Positions 8,696 to 16,896 of a stretch of 64,000 nucleotides of DNA are shown in pieces. A program made the translations under genes and the position numbers. The notes under the pieces were generated by a model. That model did no database searches and was not told the origin of the DNA. It saw nothing but the letters and a program-made list of their open reading frames with translations. How positions within the stretch are numbered: the stretch's first letter is position 1; each line of letters starts with the position of its first letter. Where the stretch lies: positions 248,001-312,000 of the forward strand of contig NZ_JANIPJ010000004.1 of assembly GCF_024623455.1 (NCBI RefSeq), read 5' to 3'. The stretch comes from Paenibacillus soyae (GTDB lineage: Bacteria > Bacillota > Bacilli > Paenibacillales > Paenibacillaceae).

Positions 8696-11167
8696 TCATT
8701 GAATGGACGTTACGTTCAAGTCGCCAAGCGTCATATCGGATGCGTTATTCGAACGCAGGCCAACCTTCCCCTGCATGAAAGCGTCCGGATCGTCGTAAGT
8801 GAGCACAGGCTCTTTCTCGTCGCCAATATAAACCTGAATTTTACCACCAACCGCTTCGATCGCGAGCTTTTCGGAGCTCCCTCGGGGCAGCTTGATCTTC
8901 TCGGCAGCCACCATTGTGGAATCGTAATTGAGCTTGTGCAGCTCCAGCTTGCTTGGCGTCACCGCCAGGAAGTAGCCCATAAGCGAATCCGTTACTTGAT
9001 CCGGGAAGTCGGATTCGTTCGTTACGCGGAAGAGCACGCCCGCTGCTCCGGACGCTTCCGGGCCAAGTTTGACGCTTGTTTCGATTCGGTAATCGGACCA
9101 CCGTTCGCTGCCTCCGTACAGCTTCGCGTCGCTGAACGATACGCCCGCATACTCCGAATCCGTCGAATCCCATAATCCATGGATCTGGTCGGAAGCGGCA
9201 TCCTGAAGCACCCGCTCCTCCGAGAACCTCGTATCGTCGACCGCGCGGAATGCCAGCCGTTTCAGCTCCAAGCCGCCGCTCTTCGCCTTCAGCGTAACGG
9301 TATGGATGCCGGCTTCCAGCTTCACGTTGCCTGCATGAACCTTCACCCATTCGCTCTCGCCCGCCGCTTCCTCATCCGCTGAAATGGTGAACGTGGCTGC
9401 CGTCTCGTCATCGACAAGCAGCTCAAGCTTGCGCTTGTCCGTTCCGGCCGCCACCGTGAGATCTAATCCGTACGTTCCCGCCTCGGATACGTTCACGATA
9501 TACCGCAGCCAATCGCCGTCGCTGTTTAACCGTATGGCGTAAGCACCATCCGAAGCCAGCCGGAGATCGGTGCCGTCGGCCTGCCTCCATTCCGATGCGG
9601 ATGACCGCTCCTTCACCGAGAAGCCTCTGCTCTCGCCCCGCAAATAATGCACGGCTTCGATTGTCCCCGGGAGAGCCTTCGTCGTTTCGAAATCGCTGCT
9701 TCCGCCAACCAGATTGGAGAAGGCGGTATAAGACAATTCCGGTTCGCCACCGCTATGCCGGTAGCCGATCCGGCCTCCGCCAAAATCCGAATCTTGCTGC
9801 TCGATTTTATTCAAGCCGTCGAAATAGACGCGAGTGACTCCTACCCCGTTCTCCACCCGAATCGTATGCAGCTTCGAAAAATCCGTGTCGTCCGGCAGCC
9901 CCGCTTCGGCCATGATCGTCTCCGTCCCTTCGTGAACGGCGACCAACCGAAGCTTTCTTTCGCTTTGCGAGATTTCCGCCATCCCGTAGTTCGACTCGTC
10001 CGCATGCGAGAATATCGCGGCCACCTTGGTATCCGCCGCCAGACCTCGAACATTGAATTCCGCCGTAAAGTCGGCTTCGGATGAGCCTGGGCTCAGAATC
10101 CGCAGCCCTTCTTCCGACTCCGTCCGCTCCCATTCCCCTAGTCCCGCGCTTGGCCGTCCTTCGAAGGCCGGCCTGCCCGGATACGGCTGCTCGTAGTTGG
10201 TAGGCCCAACCGCGTCCATGATGTCGCCGTTGAATACGAGCCGGTCGATGTTCATCTGCCTCACGGGCGGACCTTCGGCCGAACGGCCCACTAGATTATG
10301 ATAGACGAGATAATGCGAATCGAGATCCGGGCCCATCACCGTCGAGCTGTGTCCGAGTCCGAAGAAGTCCGGCTTCGTGCTGATGACGATCGGATTGTTG
10401 TCCGGCACCTTGTACGGCCCCGTCGGGGACTCGTCTGATACCGCGTAAGCGATCCTATACCCTTTGCTGAACACATGATTGCCGGTGAACGTCATGTAAT
10501 ATTTGCCGCCGCGCTTGATGATCATCGAGCCTTCCGTCCAATGGCCGAGGAACGTGCCCGGGATCGGGGCTCCGAAGCCGAACGCGGCCGGATCGTTCAT
10601 CGGCACGCCGACGATCCCTTCGGTTCCCGCGTGGGTGAACGTCCATGAGCCGTCGTCGTCGATGAAAACGGAGCCGTCAATGCTCATCCCTAGGTTTTCG
10701 GTAATCCGCTCGAAAGGACCGGTCGGCGATTCGCTTCGGAACACGTAGTGTCCCCGTCCCGCCGGGGAGGTGTACAAGTAGAAGTAGCCGTTCCAGTACG
10801 TCACTTCCGGAGCGTAAGCGCCCGTCGAGACGGGATCCTCCGTGACGAGCCCGGCATAGCTCCAATTGACCAAGTCTTCCGACTTCCACGCTTTAATGCC
10901 GACCCGATGATCCTTGGTGCTGACATAGAGATAATAGCTGCCGTCATGCCGCATAACGAACGGATCCCCGTTGCCGTAATCGTCCCATTCTTCTTCCAGT
11001 TGGGGGAAAGGATTGCTGTATACCGATTCGTATTTGTTCAAATCGATCGCCTCCGGTTTGGATGTTGCCTCGCAGCCCGTCATCATAATCGCCGCCGCGA
11101 ACCCGATGACGGCGGCCTTCGTGATGACCCGATCGCGAACCCGCGTCGCGCTTCCTCCGCGCTTCAT
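8696..11167 (-). CDS. GH43-type glycoside hydrolase lipoprotein with C-terminal sugar-binding modules
   Basis: Extracellular, membrane-anchored hydrolase of 823 residues. The N-terminus has a signal sequence and lipobox ending at MTGC (Cys near 32). A five-bladed propeller follows (residues 50-340), with catalytic residues in GNGDPFV (base), SIDGSVF (pKa modulator) and HWTEGSM (acid), as in arabinofuranosidases and xylosidases. Then come a concanavalin-like region (about 345-490), a CBM6-like module (about 500-645, RYIVNVSEAGTYGLDL and GIHTVTLKAKSGG) and a second laminin-G-like region to the end. The ATG is preceded by AAGGGG and lies four bases after the permease stop. The exact substrate is not readable; arabinan or arabinoxylan side chains are likely. 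Confidence 0.87.
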   Translation of the reverse strand: MKRGGSATRVRDRVITKAAVIGFAAAIMMTGCEATSKPEAIDLNKYESVYSNPFPQLEEEWDDYGNGDPFVMRHDGSYYLYVSTKDHRVGIKAWKSEDLVNWSYAGLVTEDPVSTGAYAPEVTYWNGYFYLYTSPAGRGHYVFRSESPTGPFERITENLGMSIDGSVFIDDDGSWTFTHAGTEGIVGVPMNDPAAFGFGAPIPGTFLGHWTEGSMIIKRGGKYYMTFTGNHVFSKGYRIAYAVSDESPTGPYKVPDNNPIVISTKPDFFGLGHSSTVMGPDLDSHYLVYHNLVGRSAEGPPVRQMNIDRLVFNGDIMDAVGPTNYEQPYPGRPAFEGRPSAGLGEWERTESEEGLRILSPGSSEADFTAEFNVRGLAADTKVAAIFSHADESNYGMAEISQSERKLRLVAVHEGTETIMAEAGLPDDTDFSKLHTIRVENGVGVTRVYFDGLNKIEQQDSDFGGGRIGYRHSGGEPELSYTAFSNLVGGSSDFETTKALPGTIEAVHYLRGESRGFSVKERSSASEWRQADGTDLRLASDGAYAIRLNSDGDWLRYIVNVSEAGTYGLDLTVAAGTDKRKLELLVDDETAATFTISADEEAAGESEWVKVHAGNVKLEAGIHTVTLKAKSGGLELKRLAFRAVDDTRFSEERVLQDAASDQIHGLWDSTDSEYAGVSFSDAKLYGGSERWSDYRIETSVKLGPEASGAAGVLFRVTNESDFPDQVTDSLMGYFLAVTPSKLELHKLNYDSTMVAAEKIKLPRGSSEKLAIEAVGGKIQVYIGDEKEPVLTYDDPDAFMQGKVGLRSNNASDMTLGDLNVTSIQ

Positions 11168-11170
11168 CGC

Positions 11171-12007
11171 TTACCCCTTGATCCCGCTGATCGCGAGCGA
11201 TTCGATGAAATAACGCTGACAGAAGAAGAACACCAGAATGACCGGGATCATCGCGATGACGGCGGCCGCCATGATCATTGGATAATTGGACTGCCCGATA
11301 TACAGCGCCTGCATCGACGCGATCAGCACCTGAATCGTCTGATTCTCCGGCGTATGCAAGTAGATGAGCGGTCCCAGGAAGTCGTTCCAGATGCCCATGA
11401 AGCCAAGCGCCGCTTGCGCCGCGAGCGCGGGCTTCATAACCGGGAGGGCGATCGACCAGAAGATGCGCGGAAAGCTGCAGCCGTCGATCTTGGCCGCCTC
11501 GATCAAATCGTTCGGCAGCGCGCCGGATAAGTACTGGCGCAGGAAGAAAACGACGACGATATTGCCGAACAGCCCCGGAATGATGAGCGGCAGAAGCGTA
11601 TCGACCCAGTTGAGCCAAGAGAAGCCGATGTACTGCGGAATCATCACGACCGAATACGGGATCATCATCGTGCCGAGCAGGCCCATAAACAGCGCGTTTT
11701 TGAGCGGGAAGTCGAATTTGCTGAACGCGTAGGACGACATCGCGCTGACGAACAAGCCGATCGTGAGCACCGTCACGACGATGATCAAGCTGTTCGCGAA
11801 GCCGTTCAGAAGCGGCGATTGCTCCCATACGTCGGAATAGTTGCCGAACGTGGCCGGCTCCGGAATCCACTTCGGCGGTATTTCGAACACGTTGCGTTGA
11901 TCCTTCATCGAAGTCGACAGCGTCCATAGGAACGGCGCGATCATGAAGACCGTGCCGGCGAGCAGGATAAGGAACGACCAGATATTTGCGATTTTTTGCT
12001 GCTTCAC
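11171..12007 (-). CDS. Carbohydrate ABC transporter permease, MalG type
   Basis: Inner-membrane subunit of an oligosaccharide importer, 278 residues with about six hydrophobic segments. The cytoplasmic EAA loop is clear (DLIEAAKIDGCSFPRIFWSIALP), where the shared ATPase would dock. The GTG start follows GGAGGG by seven bases. It is the second permease of the cassette and abuts the GH43 gene. No ATPase is encoded here, as is usual in Paenibacillaceae, where a common MsmX-like ATPase serves many importers. Confidence 0.92.
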   Translation of the reverse strand: MKQQKIANIWSFLILLAGTVFMIAPFLWTLSTSMKDQRNVFEIPPKWIPEPATFGNYSDVWEQSPLLNGFANSLIIVVTVLTIGLFVSAMSSYAFSKFDFPLKNALFMGLLGTMMIPYSVVMIPQYIGFSWLNWVDTLLPLIIPGLFGNIVVVFFLRQYLSGALPNDLIEAAKIDGCSFPRIFWSIALPVMKPALAAQAALGFMGIWNDFLGPLIYLHTPENQTIQVLIASMQALYIGQSNYPMIMAAAVIAMIPVILVFFFCQRYFIESLAISGIKG

Positions 12008-12019
12008 CCGTATCCCTCC

Positions 12020-12916
12020 TTAATCCTGATAAACCCATTTGTTGGATAGTTTAAATTGAATAAGCGTAACGATGAAGATCAGAATGCCGAGCAGCCAAGC
12101 CGCGGCGCTTGCGTAGCCCATGTTGAAGTACTTGAAGGCATGCTCGAAAATATAAAAGACGATCGTCGCGCCGCTGTATTCCGGTCCTCCGTCAACCGCC
12201 AAAACGTAAATTTGGCTGAACGACTGGAACGCACCGATAATGCCCATGACGAGAACGAAGAAGTGAATGGGCGTCAGCAGCGGAACGGTAATTTTCGTGA
12301 ATTTATGCCAGGCTCCCGCGCCGTCGATTTCCGCGGCTTCATAATAAGAGGAAGCAATGGATTGCAGACCGGCCAAATACAGGACCATATTGCCGCCGAC
12401 GCCTCCCCACAGGCCGATCAGGATAAGGGACGGCTTCACCCAATCCGCGTCTCCGAGCCAATTCGGCCCTTGGATGCCGAACCAATCCCAGAGCAAGTTG
12501 TTCAGAAGTCCGTAGTCCTTGTTCAGGATCCACTGCCACAGCAAAGATACCGCGATAATTGGCGAGATGACGGGCAAATAATAAATGGTTCGCATGAACG
12601 AAATGCCCTTCAGCGGTCGGTTCATCAGAATCGCCAGCAGCAGAGAGATCACCATGCCGATCGGAATGCCGATCATGAGATAGACGGTGTTGAACAATGA
12701 TTTGAATACTTTCTCGTCCTGCAGCAGCTCCTTGTAGTTGCCAAGTCCGGCGCTGGTAGGCGAGGTTAGCATATCCCAATTCTGAAAGCTGATATAGATG
12801 GAGAAAAGCATCGGCGCAAGGCCGAAAAGAAGAAAGCCGAGCACCGGCGGCGCCACGAACAGGTACAGCCAGAATAGCTCTTTTCTTCGATAGCCGGAAA
12901 ACTTGGTTGTCGTCAT
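12020..12916 (-). CDS. Carbohydrate ABC transporter permease, MalF/UgpA type
   Basis: Membrane subunit, 298 residues, six predicted membrane segments starting near FWLYLFVAPPVLGFLLFG. The EAA motif is SSYYEAAEIDGAGAWHKFTKITVP. AAGGTGG lies seven bases before the ATG. It pairs with the MalG-type permease immediately downstream, and the binding protein gene lies upstream, the standard order for a CUT1 importer. Confidence 0.92.
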   Translation of the reverse strand: MTTTKFSGYRRKELFWLYLFVAPPVLGFLLFGLAPMLFSIYISFQNWDMLTSPTSAGLGNYKELLQDEKVFKSLFNTVYLMIGIPIGMVISLLLAILMNRPLKGISFMRTIYYLPVISPIIAVSLLWQWILNKDYGLLNNLLWDWFGIQGPNWLGDADWVKPSLILIGLWGGVGGNMVLYLAGLQSIASSYYEAAEIDGAGAWHKFTKITVPLLTPIHFFVLVMGIIGAFQSFSQIYVLAVDGGPEYSGATIVFYIFEHAFKYFNMGYASAAAWLLGILIFIVTLIQFKLSNKWVYQD

Positions 12917-13017
12917 ATCCGTTCCACCTTCGTTCAGGATCGCCCGCGCCCGAGGGCGGCTTGGAAGGAAGGGAACGGCTGCGCCGAATCCCTCCCGCTC
13001 CCGTTCCCTCCGCGGTC

Positions 13018-14397
13018 CTACTTATTGTTCTTGTCGTACAATTCCTGCATCTGCGGCTTCATTTGAGCCGTCCAATCCTTGGCCGTCATCTCTCCGGTCC
13101 ACACCTTGCTGGCGTTCTGCCAGAACGTATCGATCCATTGCGTGTCCTTGGAGCCGTAAGGAATATCCGGGCGGCCGTAATCTTGAATGATATCGAGGAA
13201 AACTTGACGATTCGCCGGCGACTTATCCATCTCGAGGAACTCACCGTTTGCCATGTCGATTAAGTTCGGAACCGCTTGGCCTAGCGTGAAGTTCTCGCGC
13301 TGACCGTCGGCGTCGAGCGACAGGAACGCCGCCAGGTCGAACGCTTCTTGAGGATGCTTCGATTTCGCCGAGATGCCGAAGCCCATGGAGCCGAGCCAAG
13401 TTGCCGTCTTGCCGGTGTTCGGGCTGGCCGGCCAAGCGGCGATATCCCAGCCGAAAGGAAGCTCCCAGAAGCCTGGTTGATCCCACGGTCCCATCGCGAA
13501 CATTGCAAGCTGTCCGTTCAAGAAGCGCGTATACGCGTTCATCGCTTGCTCCGCTTCCTGGTCCGGGCTAACCTTGTGCACCAGGTTCAGGTCGGCGACA
13601 AATTGCATCGCCTCGTAAAATTCAGGTTGATCCACCTTCACTTCGCCGGCAGCGTAGTCGATAAATTCCCCGCCGTTGCCCCAAACCGCGGACTCCAGGC
13701 TATATGCGCCAACGCCGTAAACCTCGGGTTTGCCGTCGCCGTTCTCGTCGGACGTCAGCTTCTTCGCCGCGTCCAGCATGTCGTTCCACGTCCACTCGCC
13801 CGCTTTGGCCGACGGTACCGGCACGCCGGCTTTGTCGAACAAGTCCTTGTTGTACACCATCGCCCAAGGACCTACGTCCTTCGGCAGACCGTACGAATCG
13901 CCTGAGCCGATCTTCGAGCCGTCGTAACGATAACGGTCCATCGCTTGCTTCCATACGTTGTCCGGATTGAACAAGCTGGTCTGGTCCAGGTAAGGCTGAA
14001 TATTAAGAAGAGTGCCTGCTTCCGCGAAACGGTAGAATTCCGCGCTGCCTACGTAGAAGACGTCCGGCGCTTTGCCCGATGCGATAAGCGTTTTCATTTT
14101 TTGCGCGTATTCGCCCGGCGGGACGGATGTATACTTCACCGTGACGTTCGGATACTTGTCTTCGAAGGATGCGATCAGCTTCTCGAATATGCTCTTTTCC
14201 GTCGGGTTGCCGTGACCCATAAACTCAATCGTGACCGGCTCTTTGTTGTCCCCCGAGCCGCTGCCGGCGTTCGTTTGCTCCTCGCCGGCATTATTCCCGG
14301 AGGGCTCCGGGGTATTGCCGCCGCCGCTGCATGCGGATGATACCAGCGTTAACGCCAGGAGCAAAACCATGGACCATTTCATTTTCCGTTTCACCAT
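13018..14397 (-). CDS. Extracellular solute-binding lipoprotein of a carbohydrate importer
   Basis: Binding protein of the CUT1 cassette, 459 residues. A signal peptide ends in the lipobox LVSSAC with Cys23 as anchor, followed by a Gly/Ser/Glu/Asn-rich linker. The body is a family 1 binding-protein fold (TIEFMGHGNPTEKSIFEKLIASFEDKYPNV, ALIASGKAPDVFYVG, AFDLAAFLS). It captures oligosaccharides, perhaps those released by the co-encoded GH43 enzyme. It is the first structural gene of the operon; a candidate operator and a CcpA-like site lie in its leader. Confidence 0.93.
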   Translation of the reverse strand: MVKRKMKWSMVLLLALTLVSSACSGGGNTPEPSGNNAGEEQTNAGSGSGDNKEPVTIEFMGHGNPTEKSIFEKLIASFEDKYPNVTVKYTSVPPGEYAQKMKTLIASGKAPDVFYVGSAEFYRFAEAGTLLNIQPYLDQTSLFNPDNVWKQAMDRYRYDGSKIGSGDSYGLPKDVGPWAMVYNKDLFDKAGVPVPSAKAGEWTWNDMLDAAKKLTSDENGDGKPEVYGVGAYSLESAVWGNGGEFIDYAAGEVKVDQPEFYEAMQFVADLNLVHKVSPDQEAEQAMNAYTRFLNGQLAMFAMGPWDQPGFWELPFGWDIAAWPASPNTGKTATWLGSMGFGISAKSKHPQEAFDLAAFLSLDADGQRENFTLGQAVPNLIDMANGEFLEMDKSPANRQVFLDIIQDYGRPDIPYGSKDTQWIDTFWQNASKVWTGEMTAKDWTAQMKPQMQELYDKNNK

Positions 14398-14424
14398 AAT
14401 CCCCTCTTTTTCACATTAGAGTTT

Positions 14425-14438
14425 TGGAAGCGCTTTAC
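14425..14438. promoter_or_regulatory. Candidate cre (CcpA) site in the binding-protein leader
   Basis: TGGAAGCGCTTTAC matches the Bacillus cre consensus TGWAARCGYTWNCW at 11 of 14 positions, with a palindromic AAGCGCTT core. It lies about 28 bp upstream of the start codon at 14397, where CcpA would block elongation. Carbon catabolite repression of a glycan operon would be expected. Confidence 0.45.
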
Positions 14439-14471
14439 AATGAAATAATATAATATAATGTTATAATTTTA

Positions 14472-14489
14472 TATACTCTATTTAGTATA
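14472..14489. promoter_or_regulatory. Palindromic operator, probably bound by the GntR-LacI regulators
   Basis: TATACTCTATTTAGTATA is an inverted repeat (TATACT/AGTATA). Related sites carrying ACTAAATA on the minus strand occur upstream of both regulator genes (15611-15626 and 16784-16806). The site lies 75 bp before the binding-protein start, in an AT-rich promoter zone. Confidence 0.55.
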
Positions 14490-14494
14490 AAATA

Positions 14495-15583
14495 TTAATC
14501 ATCCATCTTCACCAAGCGAACAGGAACAATCGTTCTTCGGGCATCGTATTCGCCTTCGATCTGCTCCAGCAGCATCTCGACGGTAAGCCGGCACATCTCC
14601 TCTTCGTTCTGGCGAACGTGGCTCACCTGCGGGAGGTCGGGCGGGTCGAAGGTGACAAGCTCCAGCTGGTCCGGGATGGACCTCCCCAGCCGAGTGGCCG
14701 CTTGGAAGGTCGCGCGGCATAATTCGGTGTTGACCGTCATGGCCGCCGTAATCTGAGGCCTTTCCTTCAGGAACTCCCCGATCGATTCGCCTGCCCGGCC
14801 CGACACGATCAGCTCAAGCGGGATAAGGCACCATAAGCTTTTGTCGATCGAAGCTTTGTGCTCCAGATACGCCTGCTCAAACCCCTGGGCGCGCTCGTCC
14901 GTCACGGAATTCGTAATTTCAGGTGAAATGAAGGCTATTTCTGAATGGCCTTTATCAAGCAAGTAAGAGACGGCTTCCTTCGTGCCGTTCATATTGTCCG
15001 AGCTGACACTGTACGTTTTGATCTCCTTCAAGAAACGGTCGATGAGCACAAACGGAAACCGGTCGAGCGACAGCCGCAGGATGGAGTCGTTGTACGTTTC
15101 GTTCTCGACGGGGAAGATGACGAGTCCATCCACCCCTTGCTTCAGGAAGGACGCGATTACCTGGGCCTCTTCCTCCTGCGATTCCCGCGTAATGCGCAGC
15201 ATAAGCTCGTAGCCGCTCGCCGACACGTACTTCTCGAGACCGTCCAGAAACCGCTGGTCGACCTTCGTCTTCATCGTCGGCAGCACAAGCCCGATTCGTC
15301 CGCTCCTGCCGGGCTCGCCATACTCTTCATAGGAGGAAGCATGCTCCGGCCTGCTCATGACGAACGTCCCTTTCCCTTGAATCCGGACGAGCAAGCCTTC
15401 TTCCATTAAGCCGATCAGCGCGTTTTTGCTCGTGATCTGGCTGACCCTGTACTTCTCGGACAGCTCCTTCTCGGAAGGAACGCGGTCGCCCTCCCGCAGC
15501 TTGCCGCGGGCGATCAAACGCTTGATATCCTGTTGAATCTGCTTGTAGAGCGGAAGCGTTTTCAGAACTATCACTACCTTCAT
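14495..15583 (-). CDS. GntR-LacI hybrid (AraR-like) transcriptional regulator, copy 1
   Basis: Sugar-responsive repressor. The N-terminal winged helix is of GntR type (LPLYKQIQQDIKRLI, VPSEKELSEKYRVSQITSKNALIGLMEEGLL, GKGTFV). A LacI-type periplasmic-binding-like sensor follows (RIGLVLPTMKTKVDQRFLDGL, GVDGLVIFPVENETYNDS, KGHSEIAFISPEITNS). The architecture is that of AraR of B. subtilis. An upstream in-frame ATG at 15670 would place a terminator inside the coding region, so the ATG at 15583 is preferred. No strong Shine-Dalgarno precedes it, and the true start could be a few codons later. It is a tandem paralogue of the next gene upstream. Confidence 0.88.
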   Translation of the reverse strand: MKVVIVLKTLPLYKQIQQDIKRLIARGKLREGDRVPSEKELSEKYRVSQITSKNALIGLMEEGLLVRIQGKGTFVMSRPEHASSYEEYGEPGRSGRIGLVLPTMKTKVDQRFLDGLEKYVSASGYELMLRITRESQEEEAQVIASFLKQGVDGLVIFPVENETYNDSILRLSLDRFPFVLIDRFLKEIKTYSVSSDNMNGTKEAVSYLLDKGHSEIAFISPEITNSVTDERAQGFEQAYLEHKASIDKSLWCLIPLELIVSGRAGESIGEFLKERPQITAAMTVNTELCRATFQAATRLGRSIPDQLELVTFDPPDLPQVSHVRQNEEEMCRLTVEMLLEQIEGEYDARRTIVPVRLVKMDD

Positions 15584-15610
15584 ATAAAAGTAATATATAA
15601 TATATATTAT

Positions 15611-15626
15611 TATACTATTTAGTTTG
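15611..15626. promoter_or_regulatory. Operator-like site upstream of regulator copy 1
   Basis: TATACTATTTAGTTTG shares TATACT and ATTTAGT with the palindrome at 14472-14489. It lies 28 bp before the start codon at 15583, in AT-rich DNA, consistent with autoregulation or cross-regulation. Confidence 0.45.
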
Positions 15627-15635
15627 ATCTGTAAA

Positions 15636-15667
15636 TAAAAAAACCTTCGGAGGTCTCCCCCGAAGGT
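15636..15667 (-). terminator. Rho-independent terminator after regulator copy 2
   Basis: On the minus strand ACCTTCGG and CCGAAGGT form a stem around GGGAGACCT and are followed by seven T. It lies 14 bp after the stop of the gene at 15681-16745, so the two regulators are transcribed separately at least in part. Confidence 0.88.
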
Positions 15668-15680
15668 CATTCAAGCTGCT

Positions 15681-16745
15681 CTATTTCCATACGATTTGCA
15701 CCGGAACGACTTCTCTCCTCGGCTCATAACGCCCCTGGAGCTGTTCTGCCAGCAGTTCGACGGTTAGCCGGCCCATCTCGTCGATTTGCTGCTCGATGTA
15801 TGACACGTGCTCCAGCTCCGATTCGTCGAACGCGACGATTTCCGCCGCGGGTTCCGCGAGCTCCCGCTTCCTCAGGAGTTGATGGGCGTAACGAGCCAGC
15901 TCCGCGTTCACCGCGAACACGGCGGTTATCCCGTCCTGCCCTTCAAAGAAGGCTTGGATTCTCTCCAGGCCTTTGCCCTCGGCAAGGGTCTCGAGCTTAA
16001 GCGTGCACCAGAGCGACTTGTCGATCGGCAGCTGATGATCGGTGAAGGCCAGCTCGCAGCCCCTTGCTCTCTCGTCGGTCGCTGTATTTGTTATCTCCGG
16101 GGTCAGGTACGCGATGCGCCGATGCCCCTTCCCGATTAAGCCGGAAACCGCTTCTCTTACCCCGCCCATGTTGTCCGAGCTGACGCTGTACGTCTTGATT
16201 TCCTTCAGAAACCGGTCGACAAGCACGAGCGGCACGCGGTCGAGCGACAAGCGAAGAATCGTTTCATTATAACTGTCCTGTTCGACCGGAAATACGATAA
16301 AGCCGTGTACGCCGCGCATGCGGAAGCGCTCGATCGCGGCCGCCTCTTCCTCCGGCGATTCGCGCGTGATTCGAATAATAAGCTCGTATCCCGCTTCCGC
16401 GCAGTGCTTCTCGAGACTGTCCAGCAGCCGCTGGTCGATTCTCGTCTTCATGGACGGTAGAATAAGAGCGATCGTAACCGCCGTCTTCTCTAGCCCTGTT
16501 TTTGTCCGACCCGCGTCAACTTGTGCTGCGTCCGATTGCCGCACGAAAGTACCCTTCCCCCGATAGCGGACAAGCAGTCCTTCCTCGACAAGTCCTTTAA
16601 TCGCGTTTTTGGTCGTCATCTGGCTGACGCCGTATTTCTCCGCCAGCTCCTTCTCCGACGGCACCAAATCTCCCGGACTCAGCTCGCCGGCATGGATTTT
16701 GCTAACGATGTCTTGTTGGATCTGCTGGTATAATGGCCTGCCCAT
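15681..16745 (-). CDS. GntR-LacI hybrid (AraR-like) transcriptional regulator, copy 2
   Basis: Paralogue of the regulator at 14495-15583, 354 residues, same domain order: GntR winged helix (RPLYQQIQQDIVSKIHAG, PSEKELAEKYGVSQMTTKNAIKGLVEEGLLV) then a LacI-type sensor (TVALILPSMKTRIDQRLLDSLEKH in outline). The stretch RFLKEIKTYSVSSDNM is identical in both copies and lies in the ligand-binding domain. AGAGGAA precedes the ATG. It is the first gene of the cluster and probably controls its own promoter and that of the transporter. Whether the two copies bind different sugars is unknown. Confidence 0.9.
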   Translation of the reverse strand: MGRPLYQQIQQDIVSKIHAGELSPGDLVPSEKELAEKYGVSQMTTKNAIKGLVEEGLLVRYRGKGTFVRQSDAAQVDAGRTKTGLEKTAVTIALILPSMKTRIDQRLLDSLEKHCAEAGYELIIRITRESPEEEAAAIERFRMRGVHGFIVFPVEQDSYNETILRLSLDRVPLVLVDRFLKEIKTYSVSSDNMGGVREAVSGLIGKGHRRIAYLTPEITNTATDERARGCELAFTDHQLPIDKSLWCTLKLETLAEGKGLERIQAFFEGQDGITAVFAVNAELARYAHQLLRKRELAEPAAEIVAFDESELEHVSYIEQQIDEMGRLTVELLAEQLQGRYEPRREVVPVQIVWK

Positions 16746-16783
16746 CCCGTTCCTCTCTTCCGCTCCGCAATCTATATCGCCTA

Positions 16784-16806
16784 TAAGTATATTTAGTATA
16801 ACTTAT
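16784..16806. promoter_or_regulatory. Operator-like inverted repeat upstream of regulator copy 2
   Basis: TAAGTATA and TATAACTTA are mirrored around TTTAG. The minus-strand core TATACTAAATA is shared with the site at 14472-14489. It lies about 40 bp upstream of the start codon at 16745. Confidence 0.45.
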
Positions 16807-16826
16807 TATATGCAAATTGTAAGCAT

Positions 16827-16845
16827 ATGCCGGACAGTCTGGCAT
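16827..16845. promoter_or_regulatory. 19-bp palindrome upstream of the YqcI/YcgG gene
   Basis: ATGCC-G-GAC-A-GTC-T-GGCAT reads the same on both strands except at three single-base spacers. It directly precedes a possible -35 (TTCACA at 16845) that is 18 bp from TACAGT. It looks like an operator for an unidentified dimeric regulator. Confidence 0.45.
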
Positions 16846-16896
16846 TCACACCTGCCCTTTCCTCCCCATACAGTATCATAAAGGAGGATTAGGCAT

